Source: Pseudomonadota bacterium
Lineage (GTDB): Bacteria; Pseudomonadota; Gammaproteobacteria; Steroidobacterales; Steroidobacteraceae
Direction of reading: 5' to 3'
NCBI GenBank assembly: GCA_018241525.1
Contig: JAFEDR010000011.1
Location: 186,001-250,000, forward strand
Length of the DNA stretch: 64,000 bases
The first letter of the stretch is position 1. Each line of letters begins with the position of its first letter. The position numbers and the translations under genes were made by a program. Positions 9,288 through 16,772 of this stretch are shown one piece after another. The notes below the pieces were generated by a model. That model was not told where the DNA came from, made no database searches, and saw only the letters and a list, made by a program, of their open reading frames with translations.

Positions 9288-10340
9288 TCAGTCGCGGGCG
9301 AGCCAGGCCGCGATCGCGTCCGGCACGGCCGCGGCGCGGCTCGAGACATAGATGCCGATGTGGCCGCCGTCGAAGACGTGCTCCTCGTACGCACGGCTGC
9401 CGACCAGCCCGCCGAGCGGGCGCGACGCCGACGGCGGCACCAGGTGGTCCTGCGTGGCGTAGACGTTCAGCACCGGCATCGTCAGGCGGCGCAGGTCGAC
9501 CGGCCGCCCGGCCACGGTCGCGCCACCGCGCACCAGCCGGTTCTCCTGGAAGAAGGTGCGCACGAACTCGCGGAACAGCTGCCCCGGCTGGTCCGGGCTG
9601 TCGAAGATCCAGCGCTCCATGCGCAGGAAGTTCTCGAGCTGGCGCGGATCGTCGGCGCCGTCGACCAGCGCCAGGTACTTCTGCAGCGTGAGCCGGAACG
9701 GCATCAGCGACAGGAACGTGACGTTCAGCAGCTCGCCGGGCACGTTGCCGTAGGTGTCGACCAGCAGGTCGACGTCGACGCCCCGCGCCCAGCTCGCGAG
9801 CAGGTTGTCGGGCGTGCCGAAATCGACCGGGGTGACCATCGTCACGAGCCGGCGCAGGTGGCGGGGCTCGAGGCTCGCGTAGATGAGTGCCAGCGTGCCG
9901 CCCTGGCAGACCCCGAGCAGGTCGACCGCGCCGTGCTCCGCCGAGAGCGCGGCGACCGCGCGGTGCAGGTAGCCGAGCGTGTAGTCGGCGAGGCCGAGGT
10001 GACGATCGCCGCGATCGGGCGTGCCCCAGTCGAGCAGGTAGACGTCGCGACCCGCCGCCAGCAGGCGCCGGATCGTGGAGCGGTCGGGCTGCAGGTCGAG
10101 CACGGTCGGGCGATTCACGAACGCGAACACGATCAGCAGCGGCGGCCCGCCCGCCGCGCGCGCGAGCGGGCGGTAGCGATAGAGCGTCGTCTTGCCGTCG
10201 CGCCGCACCACTTCGCGCGGCGTGGTCGCGAGCTCGACCGGCGGCAGTCGCGCGAGCGTCGCCAGACCGGCGCCGACGCGCCGCTGGAACTCCGCGGCCT
10301 CGGCGGCGAGTGCGGCGGGATCGGCGAGCGCCGGGGTCAT
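9288..10340 (-). CDS. phaC: Class III polyhydroxyalkanoate synthase subunit PhaC
   Basis: A 350-aa alpha/beta-hydrolase-fold synthase that polymerises (R)-3-hydroxyacyl-CoA into PHA at the granule surface. The lipase-like box is GVCQGG with catalytic Cys145; the other triad members are Asp298 (in QDHLVPP) and His327 (in GGHIG). The intervals match those of the Allochromatium enzyme. Length (~350) and the adjacent phaE identify class III rather than the ~590-aa class I type. The ATG overlaps the phaE stop (ATGA), suiting synthesis of a PhaC-PhaE complex. Confidence 0.96.
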   Translation of the reverse strand: MTPALADPAALAAEAAEFQRRVGAGLATLARLPPVELATTPREVVRRDGKTTLYRYRPLARAAGGPPLLIVFAFVNRPTVLDLQPDRSTIRRLLAAGRDVYLLDWGTPDRGDRHLGLADYTLGYLHRAVAALSAEHGAVDLLGVCQGGTLALIYASLEPRHLRRLVTMVTPVDFGTPDNLLASWARGVDVDLLVDTYGNVPGELLNVTFLSLMPFRLTLQKYLALVDGADDPRQLENFLRMERWIFDSPDQPGQLFREFVRTFFQENRLVRGGATVAGRPVDLRRLTMPVLNVYATQDHLVPPSASRPLGGLVGSRAYEEHVFDGGHIGIYVSSRAAAVPDAIAAWLARD

Positions 10341-11029
10341 CGGGGCGTCCGTGGTCGTCGGGCGCGCGGCCGCGCCGGGGCGGTCGACGCGCCCGCTTTC
10401 GGTGCCGGTGCCGGCGCCGGCGCCGATACCGGCTCGCGCGTGGCGGCGAGCTCGGCCCGGAGCGTGCGGACCTCGTCGTAGAGCGCATCGACCTCGCGGC
10501 GGGTCGGGGCGCCGGCAGCGCGCGCGACCTGCTCGAGCAGCGCCTGCTGGCGTGCCTTGGCGCGCACAAAGGAGTTGAAGAGCCTGGCCTGCGCGCCCGC
10601 GAACTCCGCCGAATGCGCGGTGGCGCGGAACGCCGATTCGGCGGCGTCGATCCAGGCGTCGAAGGCCCCGCGCAGCGTGGTCGGTGCGCCGGGCGCGGCG
10701 AGCCGCGCGGCGAAGGCCGCGGCGGTTGCGCGCGCGACCTCAGCCAGGAGCGACGTCCAGGCCGCCAGCGCCTGCGTCCACTCCGGCCCCTCGCCCGCGC
10801 CCGGTGGCCAGGCCGGCAGGGCCCGCTGGAAGAAGTCCCGGGCGAGCGACTCGAGCTCGGCCGTGGGCAAGCCGGCACCGGGCCTCGCGAGCGCGGCAAA
10901 GGTCGCGGCGAAGCGCTGGAAGGCCTCGGCGATGGCCTCGCCACCCGCGCCGGCAGGCGCCGCGGAAGGACCGGCGCCGGCACCGGCGGCGAAGCGCCGC
11001 CAGGCGTCCATCCAGGCATCGGCCGGCAT
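10337..11029 (-). CDS. phaE: Class III PHA synthase subunit PhaE
   Basis: A protein of about 230 aa, rich in Ala and helices, beginning MPADAWMDAWRRFAAGA and ending in a Pro/Ala/Arg-rich tail. PhaE proteins are weakly conserved, but the central 'RLFNSFVRAKARQQALLEQVARAAGAPTRREVDALYDEVRTLRAEL' region, with its T-R-x-E-x-D-x-L helix, is characteristic. It has no catalytic residues; it binds and activates PhaC. An upstream in-frame GTG at 11080 would add 17 residues; the ATG at 11029 is preferred because the extension has no family character and GTG lacks a Shine-Dalgarno. The stop is fused to the phaC start. Confidence 0.85.
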   Translation of the reverse strand: MPADAWMDAWRRFAAGAGAGPSAAPAGAGGEAIAEAFQRFAATFAALARPGAGLPTAELESLARDFFQRALPAWPPGAGEGPEWTQALAAWTSLLAEVARATAAAFAARLAAPGAPTTLRGAFDAWIDAAESAFRATAHSAEFAGAQARLFNSFVRAKARQQALLEQVARAAGAPTRREVDALYDEVRTLRAELAATREPVSAPAPAPAPKAGASTAPARPRARRPRTPR

Positions 11030-11177
11030 CGGACTCACTTCACTTATTCCCAAATGCAGTGCGGTGAAGCGCTGGGTCACGCCGGCGGATCGGTTTGACG
11101 AGATAATTCATAAACTTCTGTTTATAAAAGCTTTAATCATCGTCATTGACCGCCGTCCGGATCGATCTACAAACCTG

Positions 11178-11215
11178 TTGCAATGCAAAATAAACCCGCT
11201 ATACTGCATCGCAAC
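11178..11215 (+). promoter_or_regulatory. Phasin promoter with overlapping TGC-N3-GCA boxes
   Basis: TTGCAA (11178-11183), a 16-nt spacer and TATACT (11200-11205) form a good sigma-70 promoter facing the phasin gene. The -35 is embedded in the 11-bp palindrome TTGCAATGCAA (11178-11188). A second, weaker copy, TGCATCGCAA, begins on the last base of the -10 (11205-11214). PhaR regulators are known to bind TGC-rich sites near phasin genes, so these are probably PhaR operators. A related box lies upstream of phaR itself. Confidence 0.7.
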
Positions 11216-11242
11216 AACGGACTTCCTCAGGAGTGCCCCACC

Positions 11243-11611
11243 ATGACGAACCCGACCGCTGAAATCAATGCGTTCATCGAGAACACGCGCAAGCTGGCCG
11301 AGCCCGTCGCTCGCCTGCAGGCGCTCTCGGCCCGGACCTTCGAGCGCTTCGCGCGCTACGGCTACGAGGTCGCCGGCGACTACCTGAATCTCTCGGTCGC
11401 GGCGCTGCACGCCGCTGCCCAGGCGAAGGACGGCCCGGAGCTGCTGAAGAAGCAGGCGGAGCTCGCCAATGCCTACTTCGACAAGCAGACGCAGCGCTCG
11501 CAGGACTTCCTGAAGCTCGCTGGCGAGGCGCAGGCCGACGTGACGTCCTGGATCGACCAGGCCTCGGCCGAGTACACGACCCGCGCCGCGAAGGTCGCGA
11601 AGGCCGCCTGA
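11243..11611 (+). CDS. Phasin family granule-associated protein
   Basis: A 122-aa, almost entirely helical protein with the phasin-2 pattern (N-terminal TAEINAFIENTRKLAEPVARLQALSARTFERFARYGYEVAGDYLNLSVAALHA). Phasins coat PHA granules, controlling their size and surface. The ATG at 11243 follows CAGGAG by 9 nt. It is transcribed divergently from phaE/phaC out of an AT-rich 150-bp region, from a consensus-like promoter, and ends at a strong terminator, so it should be an abundant single-gene transcript. PhaR lies next downstream, the usual repressor of phasin expression until granules form. Confidence 0.92.
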   Translation: MTNPTAEINAFIENTRKLAEPVARLQALSARTFERFARYGYEVAGDYLNLSVAALHAAAQAKDGPELLKKQAELANAYFDKQTQRSQDFLKLAGEAQADVTSWIDQASAEYTTRAAKVAKAA

Positions 11612-11623
11612 CGAATCAGCTGA

Positions 11624-11702
11624 CCGGCCGCCTGCGGGCGGCCGGCGGCGGACCCTCCCCCCTCGGGACGGTGTGGCTTCGGCTCACCGTCCCTTTTCTT
11701 TT
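11624..11702 (+). terminator. Double-hairpin intrinsic terminator of the phasin gene
   Basis: Two perfect hairpins follow the phasin stop. The first is CCGGCCGCC/GGCGGCCGG with loop TGCG (11624-11645). The second is GGGACGGTG/CACCGTCCC (11665-11693) with an inner GC-TTCG-GC tetraloop stem, followed directly by TTTTCTTTT (11694-11702). The second is a textbook intrinsic terminator and isolates phasin transcription from phaR. Confidence 0.92.
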
Positions 11703-11718
11703 GCCGACCGGGGCCTTT

Positions 11719-11757
11719 TTGCGCTGCAAGGAACCCCCCGGGCATTCCGGGTAAACT
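11719..11757 (+). promoter_or_regulatory. phaR promoter with TTGC-N3-GCAA box
   Basis: TAAACT (11752-11757) ends 7 nt before the phaR ATG, so a transcript starting at the usual distance would begin at or next to the start codon (leaderless). No clear -35 is seen at 17 nt. Immediately upstream of where it would lie is TTGCGCTGCAA (11719-11729), the same TTGC-N3-GCAA palindrome found at the phasin promoter. This suggests PhaR regulates itself. Confidence 0.55.
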
Positions 11758-11764
11758 CTCGCCC

Positions 11765-12289
11765 ATGACCAAGGAACGCCTGATCAAGAAGTACGCCAAC
11801 CGGCGACTCTACGACGCATCGCAGTCGCGGCACGTCACGCTCGACGACATCCGCGAGTTCATCATCCAGGGCGAGAAGATCACCGTCGTCGAGGACAAGA
11901 CCGGCGAGGACATCACCCGCCTGATCCTGCTGCAGGTGATCGCGGAGCAGGAGCAGTTCGGCAAGCCGATCCTGTCGACCCCGCTGCTCGAGTCGATCAT
12001 CCGCTTCTACGGCAACGGCATGCAGGAGTTCATGAGCCGTTACCTCGAGAAGAGCGTCGAGACCTTCTCGCGCCAGCAGGAGACCCTGCAGGCCCAGATC
12101 TCGAAGCTGATGTCGAACGCGCCGCTCGCGACCATGGGCGAGCTCGCCAAGCAGAACCTCGACTACTGGACGCGCATGCAGGAGTCGGTCGCCGCCGCGT
12201 TCCTGCCGAAGACCCGCGCCGAGGCGCCGGCCGCGGAGCCGAAGCCGGACGACGCCGCCCCCGGCGGCAAGCAAGGCACCGGCGGCTGA
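11765..12289 (+). CDS. phaR: Polyhydroxyalkanoate synthesis repressor PhaR
   Basis: A 174-aa regulator with the N-terminal PHB-accumulation DNA-binding domain (LIKKYANRRLYDASQSRHVT, about residues 6-25) and the following PHB_acc helical region ('ITRLILLQVIAEQEQFGKP', 'LLESIIRFYGNGMQEFM'), then a polar Pro/Ala/Gly tail. PhaR binds DNA near phasin genes and is released by binding nascent PHA. Its place just past the phasin terminator, and the shared palindrome in both promoters, support that role here. An 18-bp GC palindrome (12291-12308) follows the stop but has no T-run. Confidence 0.95.
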   Translation: MTKERLIKKYANRRLYDASQSRHVTLDDIREFIIQGEKITVVEDKTGEDITRLILLQVIAEQEQFGKPILSTPLLESIIRFYGNGMQEFMSRYLEKSVETFSRQQETLQAQISKLMSNAPLATMGELAKQNLDYWTRMQESVAAAFLPKTRAEAPAAEPKPDDAAPGGKQGTGG

Positions 12290-12317
12290 TCGCGCGGCGC
12301 GCCGCGCGCCCGGTCGT

Positions 12318-12346
12318 TTGACAAGCCCCGGGGCCGCTCCGACGAT
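12318..12346 (+). promoter_or_regulatory. Candidate promoter of the S51/esterase/ATP-grasp operon
   Basis: A perfect -35 hexamer TTGACA (12318-12323) is followed after exactly 17 nt by GACGAT (12341-12346), a three-of-six match to the -10. The ATG at 12354 begins 7 nt further on, so the transcript would be leaderless or nearly so. This position also favours 12354 over the in-frame ATG at 12345. Confidence 0.5.
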
Positions 12347-12353
12347 GGGCCCG

Positions 12354-13280
12354 ATGAGTGATCGCGCCCTGCTCGGGCCCCAGTACCGCACGCCGAACCT
12401 GCGCGAGTGCCTGGCCGCGATGGGCCTTGCCGGGCCGCTCGCCTGCGTGACCGCCGGCTGGCAGGACCGCGAGGGCGAGATCGAGGAACTGAAGGCCCAT
12501 GTCGCGCGTCCGGTACACGACCTCGCGCTCTACGTGCGTGCCGAGCGCGTGCATGCGGACGACCCGGCGCTCGCCGCCGCCGGCCGCGAGCGGCAGGCGC
12601 GGCTGCAGGAGCTGCAGGAACTCTACCGGCTGCGCCTCGGCGCACTGATGGGCGCCGTCGAGGAACTCGCCCCGACCGCCGACGAGGCCCCTGCGCGCCG
12701 CAGCGCACGCCGCGCGGCGCTCGGCGATGTGCGCCGCCTCGACCGCCAGCACCTTGCGGCGACCGCCCGCGAGCACGCCGCGTTCGCGCGCGACTGGCTG
12801 CGCCGGCCGCGGCCGGGCCTCGCGAGCCAGCGCGCCGAGCTCGCACGGCTCATCGAGTCGTCTGCGGCGGTGCTGCTGGCCGGCGGTCACGTCGCCGTGC
12901 TGCTCAACCGGCTGCGGCTCTTCGGGCTCGGACCGCTGCTGGCCTCGCGACCACTGGTGGCCTGGTCCGCGGGCGCGATGGCGCTCACCGAGCGCGTCGT
13001 GCTGTTCCACGATCGCCCGCCGCAGGGCGCTGCCCACGCCGAGGTGCTCGAGCCCGGGCTCGGCCTCCTGCCGGGCGTCGTCGCCCTGCCGCATGCGGCG
13101 ACGCGGCTCGCGCTCGCCGACGCGGCGCGCGTGCAGGCCTTTGCGCGCCGCTTCGCCCCCGCCCGCTGCCTCGCCCTCGATCACGGCAGCCTCGCGCGCT
13201 GGCAGCGGGGCCGGCTGGTCGCCGCCCGCGACCTGAGGCGGCTCGGGCGCGCCGGCGCGGTGACCGAGGTCGCGACGTGA
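12354..13280 (+). CDS. Type 1 glutamine amidotransferase-like / S51-family-like protein
   Basis: A 308-aa protein. The N-terminal part has a Rossmann-like start (LLGPQYRTPNLRECLAAMG...LACVTAGWQDREGE) and the middle is helical. The C-terminal half contains 'AVLLAGGHVAVLLNRL', then 'WSAGAMAL' (204-211), which matches the G-G-N and S-A-G-A nucleophile-elbow motifs of peptidase family S51 (peptidase E, cyanophycinase); Ser205 would be the nucleophile. The rest of the catalytic set is not clear, so this may be a divergent or non-peptidase member. It starts an operon, overlapping the following esterase by GTGA, with an ATP-grasp ligase two genes on. A role in hydrolysing or handling a small peptide is an inference from that company. 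Confidence 0.65.
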   Translation: MSDRALLGPQYRTPNLRECLAAMGLAGPLACVTAGWQDREGEIEELKAHVARPVHDLALYVRAERVHADDPALAAAGRERQARLQELQELYRLRLGALMGAVEELAPTADEAPARRSARRAALGDVRRLDRQHLAATAREHAAFARDWLRRPRPGLASQRAELARLIESSAAVLLAGGHVAVLLNRLRLFGLGPLLASRPLVAWSAGAMALTERVVLFHDRPPQGAAHAEVLEPGLGLLPGVVALPHAATRLALADAARVQAFARRFAPARCLALDHGSLARWQRGRLVAARDLRRLGRAGAVTEVAT

Positions 13281-14410
13281 GCGCGGCGCTCGCGACGCTG
13301 CTCGCAGGGGCGCCACCGGACCGCGAGGCACTGGATGCGTTCCTCGCCGCGCACGCCGTGCCGCTCATCGCGCGCGAGGCCGTGACGTTCCTTTATCGCG
13401 GCGAGGCCGAGGCCGTCTACCTGCGGATGTTCATCTCGGGACTGCCGGCCGCGCAGCCGCTCGCGCGGGCGGCCGGCACCGACCTCTGGTACCTGACGCT
13501 GTCGCTGCCCGAGGGCTCGCGCTTCGAATACAAGTTCGAGGTCAAGCGCGGCGGGACGAGCGAGTGGCTGCTCGATCCACTCAACCCGCTCAAGGCCTCG
13601 GATCCGTTCGGCGCGAACTCGGTCTGCCAGGGCTACGGCTACGTGCCGCCGGAGTGGACGCTGCCGGACGGTGGCGCGCGCGAGGGTGCATTCGACCGGC
13701 TGGCGATCGACTCGCGCCACCTCGGCCGGCGCGTCGTCGACCTGTACCTGCCGGCGCGGTTCCGGCGCACGCGTCGCTACCCGCTGCTGGTGCTGCACGA
13801 CGGCGGCGATTACCTGCGCTACGCGCAGCTCAAGACCGTGCTCGACAACCTAATCCACCGCCTCGAGATCCCGCCGCTGGTGGTGGCGCTGACCGAGTCG
13901 CCCGACCGGCTGCGCGAGTACGTGGGCCTCGACGCCCATGCGGACTTCGTCGCCTCGGAACTGCTGCCGGCGGTCGCCGCGCGCGTGCCGCTCGAGGACG
14001 ACCCGGCGGCGCGCGGCGCGATGGGCGCGAGCCTCGGCGGGGTGGCGTCGCTGCACGCCGCCTGGCGGCACCCGGCGGCCTTCGGGCGGCTGCTGCTGCA
14101 GTCCGGCTCGTTCGCGTTCACCGACATCGGCGAGAACCACCGGGGCCCGGTGTTCGAGCCGGTGGTGCGCTTCATGAACGCGTTCCGCGCCCGTCCCGGC
14201 CGCCCGGCCGAGCGCATCTACCTGAGCTGCGGGATCTACGAGTCACTGATCTACGAGAACCGCTCGCTGGTGCCGCTGCTGCAGGCGGCACGCGTGCAGG
14301 TGCGCTACGAGGAGGCCCGGGACGGCCACAACTGGCAGAACTGGCGGGACCGGCTGCGGGCCGGGCTCACGTTCCTGTTCCCAGGGCCGCTGTGGATGGT
14401 GTACGAATAG
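13277..14410 (+). CDS. Esterase with N-terminal E-set domain (Fes/esterase-D type)
   Basis: A 377-aa protein. Residues ~35-115 look like an immunoglobulin-like E-set domain ('VYLRMFISGL...WYLTLSLPEGSRFEYKFEV...WLLDPLNPLKASDPFG'), as in enterochelin esterase and glucan-branching proteins. Residues ~145-375 are an alpha/beta-hydrolase with the nucleophile elbow GASLGG (Ser252) and a C-terminal His351 in 'DGHNWQNW'. There is no signal peptide, so it is cytoplasmic. It probably cleaves an ester or activated acyl group. The GTG start overlaps the S51-like gene; the ATP-grasp gene follows 19 bp on. A second, shorter esterase with the same W-x-x-W tail lies after the ligase. Confidence 0.8.
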   Translation: MSAALATLLAGAPPDREALDAFLAAHAVPLIAREAVTFLYRGEAEAVYLRMFISGLPAAQPLARAAGTDLWYLTLSLPEGSRFEYKFEVKRGGTSEWLLDPLNPLKASDPFGANSVCQGYGYVPPEWTLPDGGAREGAFDRLAIDSRHLGRRVVDLYLPARFRRTRRYPLLVLHDGGDYLRYAQLKTVLDNLIHRLEIPPLVVALTESPDRLREYVGLDAHADFVASELLPAVAARVPLEDDPAARGAMGASLGGVASLHAAWRHPAAFGRLLLQSGSFAFTDIGENHRGPVFEPVVRFMNAFRARPGRPAERIYLSCGIYESLIYENRSLVPLLQAARVQVRYEEARDGHNWQNWRDRLRAGLTFLFPGPLWMVYE

Positions 14411-14429
14411 CCCGGGGAGGGGGAACTGC

Positions 14430-15668
14430 ATGGCGGACGTGACGCGGCGGATCGGGCTCTCGCTCGGCGCCGACATCTGCTGGCCGGCCTGCTTCGAGCA
14501 GCTGCTCGAGCGCCTGGACCTGCGCATCCCGTGGCAGGGCGACACGCTGCGCTTCGCGGTCGAACGCGTGACGATCGAGCCGTTCGACCTGCGCCAGCCC
14601 TGCCGCTACGACCTGGTCGTCGACCGGCTGACGCACTGGTACCACACCAGCCGCGAGTGGATCAAAAAGGCGGTCGTGCTCGATGGCCTGTACGTCTTCA
14701 ACAACCCCTGGTCGATCCAGTCCAACGAGAAGCACACGACCTACGCGGCGATGATGCGCCTCGGTCTCAAGATCCCCGAGACCTGGATGGTGCCGCCGAA
14801 GTCGTATGAGAAGTCCGCCGACCTCGAGCCGACGCTCGCGCGCTACGCGCGGCTGTTCGACCTCGGCGCGATCGGCAAGCGGCTCGGCTACCCGCTGTTC
14901 ATGAAGCCGTACGACGGCGGCGGCTGGGTCGGCGTCACGAAGATCGACGACGAGGCGGCGCTGCGCGCCGCCTACGAGGCGAGCGGCACGAAGATCATGC
15001 ACCTGCAGCAGGGCGTGATCCCCTACGACCGCTTCGTGCGCTGCATCGGCTTCGGGCCGCAGACCCGGATCGTGAACTACGACCCCGCGGCGCCGCTGCA
15101 CGACCGCTACCGCATGGATCGCGACTTCGTCAGCCTCGCGCAGCGCCGCGAACTCGAGGCGATTACGCTGACGATCAACGCCTTCTTCGGCTGGGACTTC
15201 AACTCCTGCGAGGCGCTGCTGAAGGGCGACGACTGGTTCCCGATCGACTTCGCGAACGCCTGCCCGGACTCGCAGGTCACCTCGCTGCACTACCACTTCC
15301 CGTGGCTCGTGAAGGCCAACCTGCGCTGGTCGCTGTACTGCGCGGCGACCCGCCGGCCGATGCGCACCAACCTCGACTGGTCGCCGTACTTCGAGGCCGC
15401 GGCGCGCGACGGCAGCTACGCCGACCGCCTCTCAGCCTACGCCGAGCTCGCCCGGCGGCATTTCGACGCGGAGCGCTTCGAGGAGTTCTGCGCCCGCCAC
15501 CTCGGCCATCTCGACGCGGTCGCCGACGAGTTCTTCGCCAGCGACGCGGCGCGCGCGGCGGTGCGTGCCAAGGTCGTGGCGCTCTTCCCTGCGCACGAGG
15601 TCGAGCAGTTCACCGAGCTCTTCTGGCAGCGGATCCAGGCCTGGCGTCGCACCGAGGGACGGGGCTGA
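14430..15668 (+). CDS. ATP-grasp ligase of unknown substrate (RimK-like)
   Basis: A 412-aa ATP-grasp protein. The ATP-binding lysine is in 'LGYPLFMKPYDGGGWVGVTKI'. The Mg-binding acidic residues are in 'DFNSCEALLKGDDWFPIDFANACPDSQ', where ATP-grasp enzymes carry E and D/N ligands. 'HTTYAAMMRLGLKIPETWMVPPK' is a typical domain-boundary segment. A long C-terminal helical extension (about 320-412) is unusual for RimK. A carboxylate-amine or carboxylate-thiol ligase is supported; the product is not known. It is flanked on both sides by alpha/beta-hydrolase esterases, an arrangement suggesting an enzyme set working on one amide/ester metabolite. SD-like GGAGGGGG lies just upstream of the ATG. Confidence 0.8.
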   Translation: MADVTRRIGLSLGADICWPACFEQLLERLDLRIPWQGDTLRFAVERVTIEPFDLRQPCRYDLVVDRLTHWYHTSREWIKKAVVLDGLYVFNNPWSIQSNEKHTTYAAMMRLGLKIPETWMVPPKSYEKSADLEPTLARYARLFDLGAIGKRLGYPLFMKPYDGGGWVGVTKIDDEAALRAAYEASGTKIMHLQQGVIPYDRFVRCIGFGPQTRIVNYDPAAPLHDRYRMDRDFVSLAQRRELEAITLTINAFFGWDFNSCEALLKGDDWFPIDFANACPDSQVTSLHYHFPWLVKANLRWSLYCAATRRPMRTNLDWSPYFEAAARDGSYADRLSAYAELARRHFDAERFEEFCARHLGHLDAVADEFFASDAARAAVRAKVVALFPAHEVEQFTELFWQRIQAWRRTEGRG

Positions 15669-15678
15669 GCGGGTGGCG

Positions 15679-16410
15679 ATGGCGGTCGAGCGCTGGAGCT
15701 GGAACACGGAGCGCCTGCCGGAGCCGGCGCGCGTCGTCCGCTGGGGGCACTTCGGCACGCCGGTGCTGCTGTTCCCGACCGCCGGCGGCGACTACGAGGA
15801 GGTGGAGCGCTTCCACCTCGTCGGCGCGGTCGGCGAGCTGATCGACGCGGGGCGCATCAAGGTCTACTCGGTCGACAGCATCGCGGGCAAGCACTGGATC
15901 CGTGGCGAGCATTCGCCGGAATACTGCTCGCGGGTGCAGAACCTGTTCGATGCCTACATCTACCAGGAGGTCGTGCCGCTGATCCGGCGCGACTGTCAGT
16001 CGGCCGGCATCGAGGTGATCGCAGCCGGCGCCTCGATTGGCGCCTTCAACGCGGTCGCGAGCATCTGCCGGCATCCCGACGTGTTCCGGCTCGCGATCGC
16101 GATGAGCGGCACCTTCGACCTGTCGAAATATCTGGACGGCCGGATGAACCTCGACTTCTACTACTCCTCGCCGGTGCACTACCTGCCGGCGCTCGCCGAC
16201 GGCGCCCAGCTCGCGCGGCTGCGCGAGCGCCTGATCCTGCTGCCGACCGGCCAGGGCCGCTGGGAGGACGCCGGCGAATCCTGGCGCCTCGCGACGCTGC
16301 TCGGCCGCAAGGGCGTGCCGAACCGGGTCGATCCGTGGGGCACCGAGTGGGACCACGACTGGCAGACCTGGCGCGCGATGCTGCCGCAATACCTCAAGGA
16401 GCATGCATGA
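15679..16410 (+). CDS. Esterase-D-like alpha/beta hydrolase
   Basis: A 243-aa protein of the esterase family (Pfam esterase D/Fes catalytic domain only). The nucleophile elbow is GASIG with Ser119, and the likely catalytic His is His226 in 'WDHDWQTW'. The early 'GTPVLLFPTAGGDYEEVERF' forms the oxyanion region. An in-frame GTG at 15673 is an alternative start. It lacks the E-set domain of the other esterase (13277-14410) but shares the H-x-W-Q-x-W signature, so the two are probably diverged homologues. It is sandwiched between the ATP-grasp gene (10-bp gap) and a cupin gene (ATGA overlap). Confidence 0.8.
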   Translation: MAVERWSWNTERLPEPARVVRWGHFGTPVLLFPTAGGDYEEVERFHLVGAVGELIDAGRIKVYSVDSIAGKHWIRGEHSPEYCSRVQNLFDAYIYQEVVPLIRRDCQSAGIEVIAAGASIGAFNAVASICRHPDVFRLAIAMSGTFDLSKYLDGRMNLDFYYSSPVHYLPALADGAQLARLRERLILLPTGQGRWEDAGESWRLATLLGRKGVPNRVDPWGTEWDHDWQTWRAMLPQYLKEHA

Positions 16411-16766
16411 CCGTTCCGCGGATAATCGCCTTCCGGGAGCCCGGCGCGCCTGCCGACGCGCCGTTCGATCCGTCGCGCGTGCTCGCCGGCACGCCGCGCG
16501 CGACCGTCGACAACCGCTATTCGGATCCGACCCAGCAGTTCCACGCTGGGACCTGGTCGAGCACGCGCGGTCGCTGGAAGGTGAGCTACACCGAGCACGA
16601 GTTCTGCTACCTGCTCGAGGGGCGGGTGCGGCTGGTCGCGAGCGACGGCACGGCGGTCGAGTTCGGGCCGGGCGACGCGTTCGTCGTGCCGGCCGGTTTC
16701 ACCGGTACCTGGGAGACGCTCGAGGACGCGCGCAAGCACTACGCGATCTTCGAAAGGGCACCCTGA
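16407..16766 (+). CDS. Cupin domain protein
   Basis: A 119-aa single-domain cupin. 'HAGTWSSTRGRWKVSYTEHEFCYLLEGRVRLV' is cupin motif 1, in which the central E-x-x-x-x-x-E/G spacing is kept, and 'FGPGDAFVVPAGFTGTWETLED' is motif 2. It resembles the EutQ/ureidoglycine-aminohydrolase cupin group (DUF861). Cupins bind a metal and act as isomerases, lyases or sugar/amine-binding proteins; the function here is unknown. The ATG overlaps the esterase stop, making it the last gene of the five-gene operon. Confidence 0.8.
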   Translation: MTVPRIIAFREPGAPADAPFDPSRVLAGTPRATVDNRYSDPTQQFHAGTWSSTRGRWKVSYTEHEFCYLLEGRVRLVASDGTAVEFGPGDAFVVPAGFTGTWETLEDARKHYAIFERAP

Positions 16767-16772
16767 CGCGGC

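Noticed and set aside
14430..15668. Cyanophycin synthetase system, because of the S51-like neighbour
   Set aside because: The ATP-grasp protein is about 412 aa and lacks the Mur-ligase half of CphA; only a general peptide-metabolism idea is kept.
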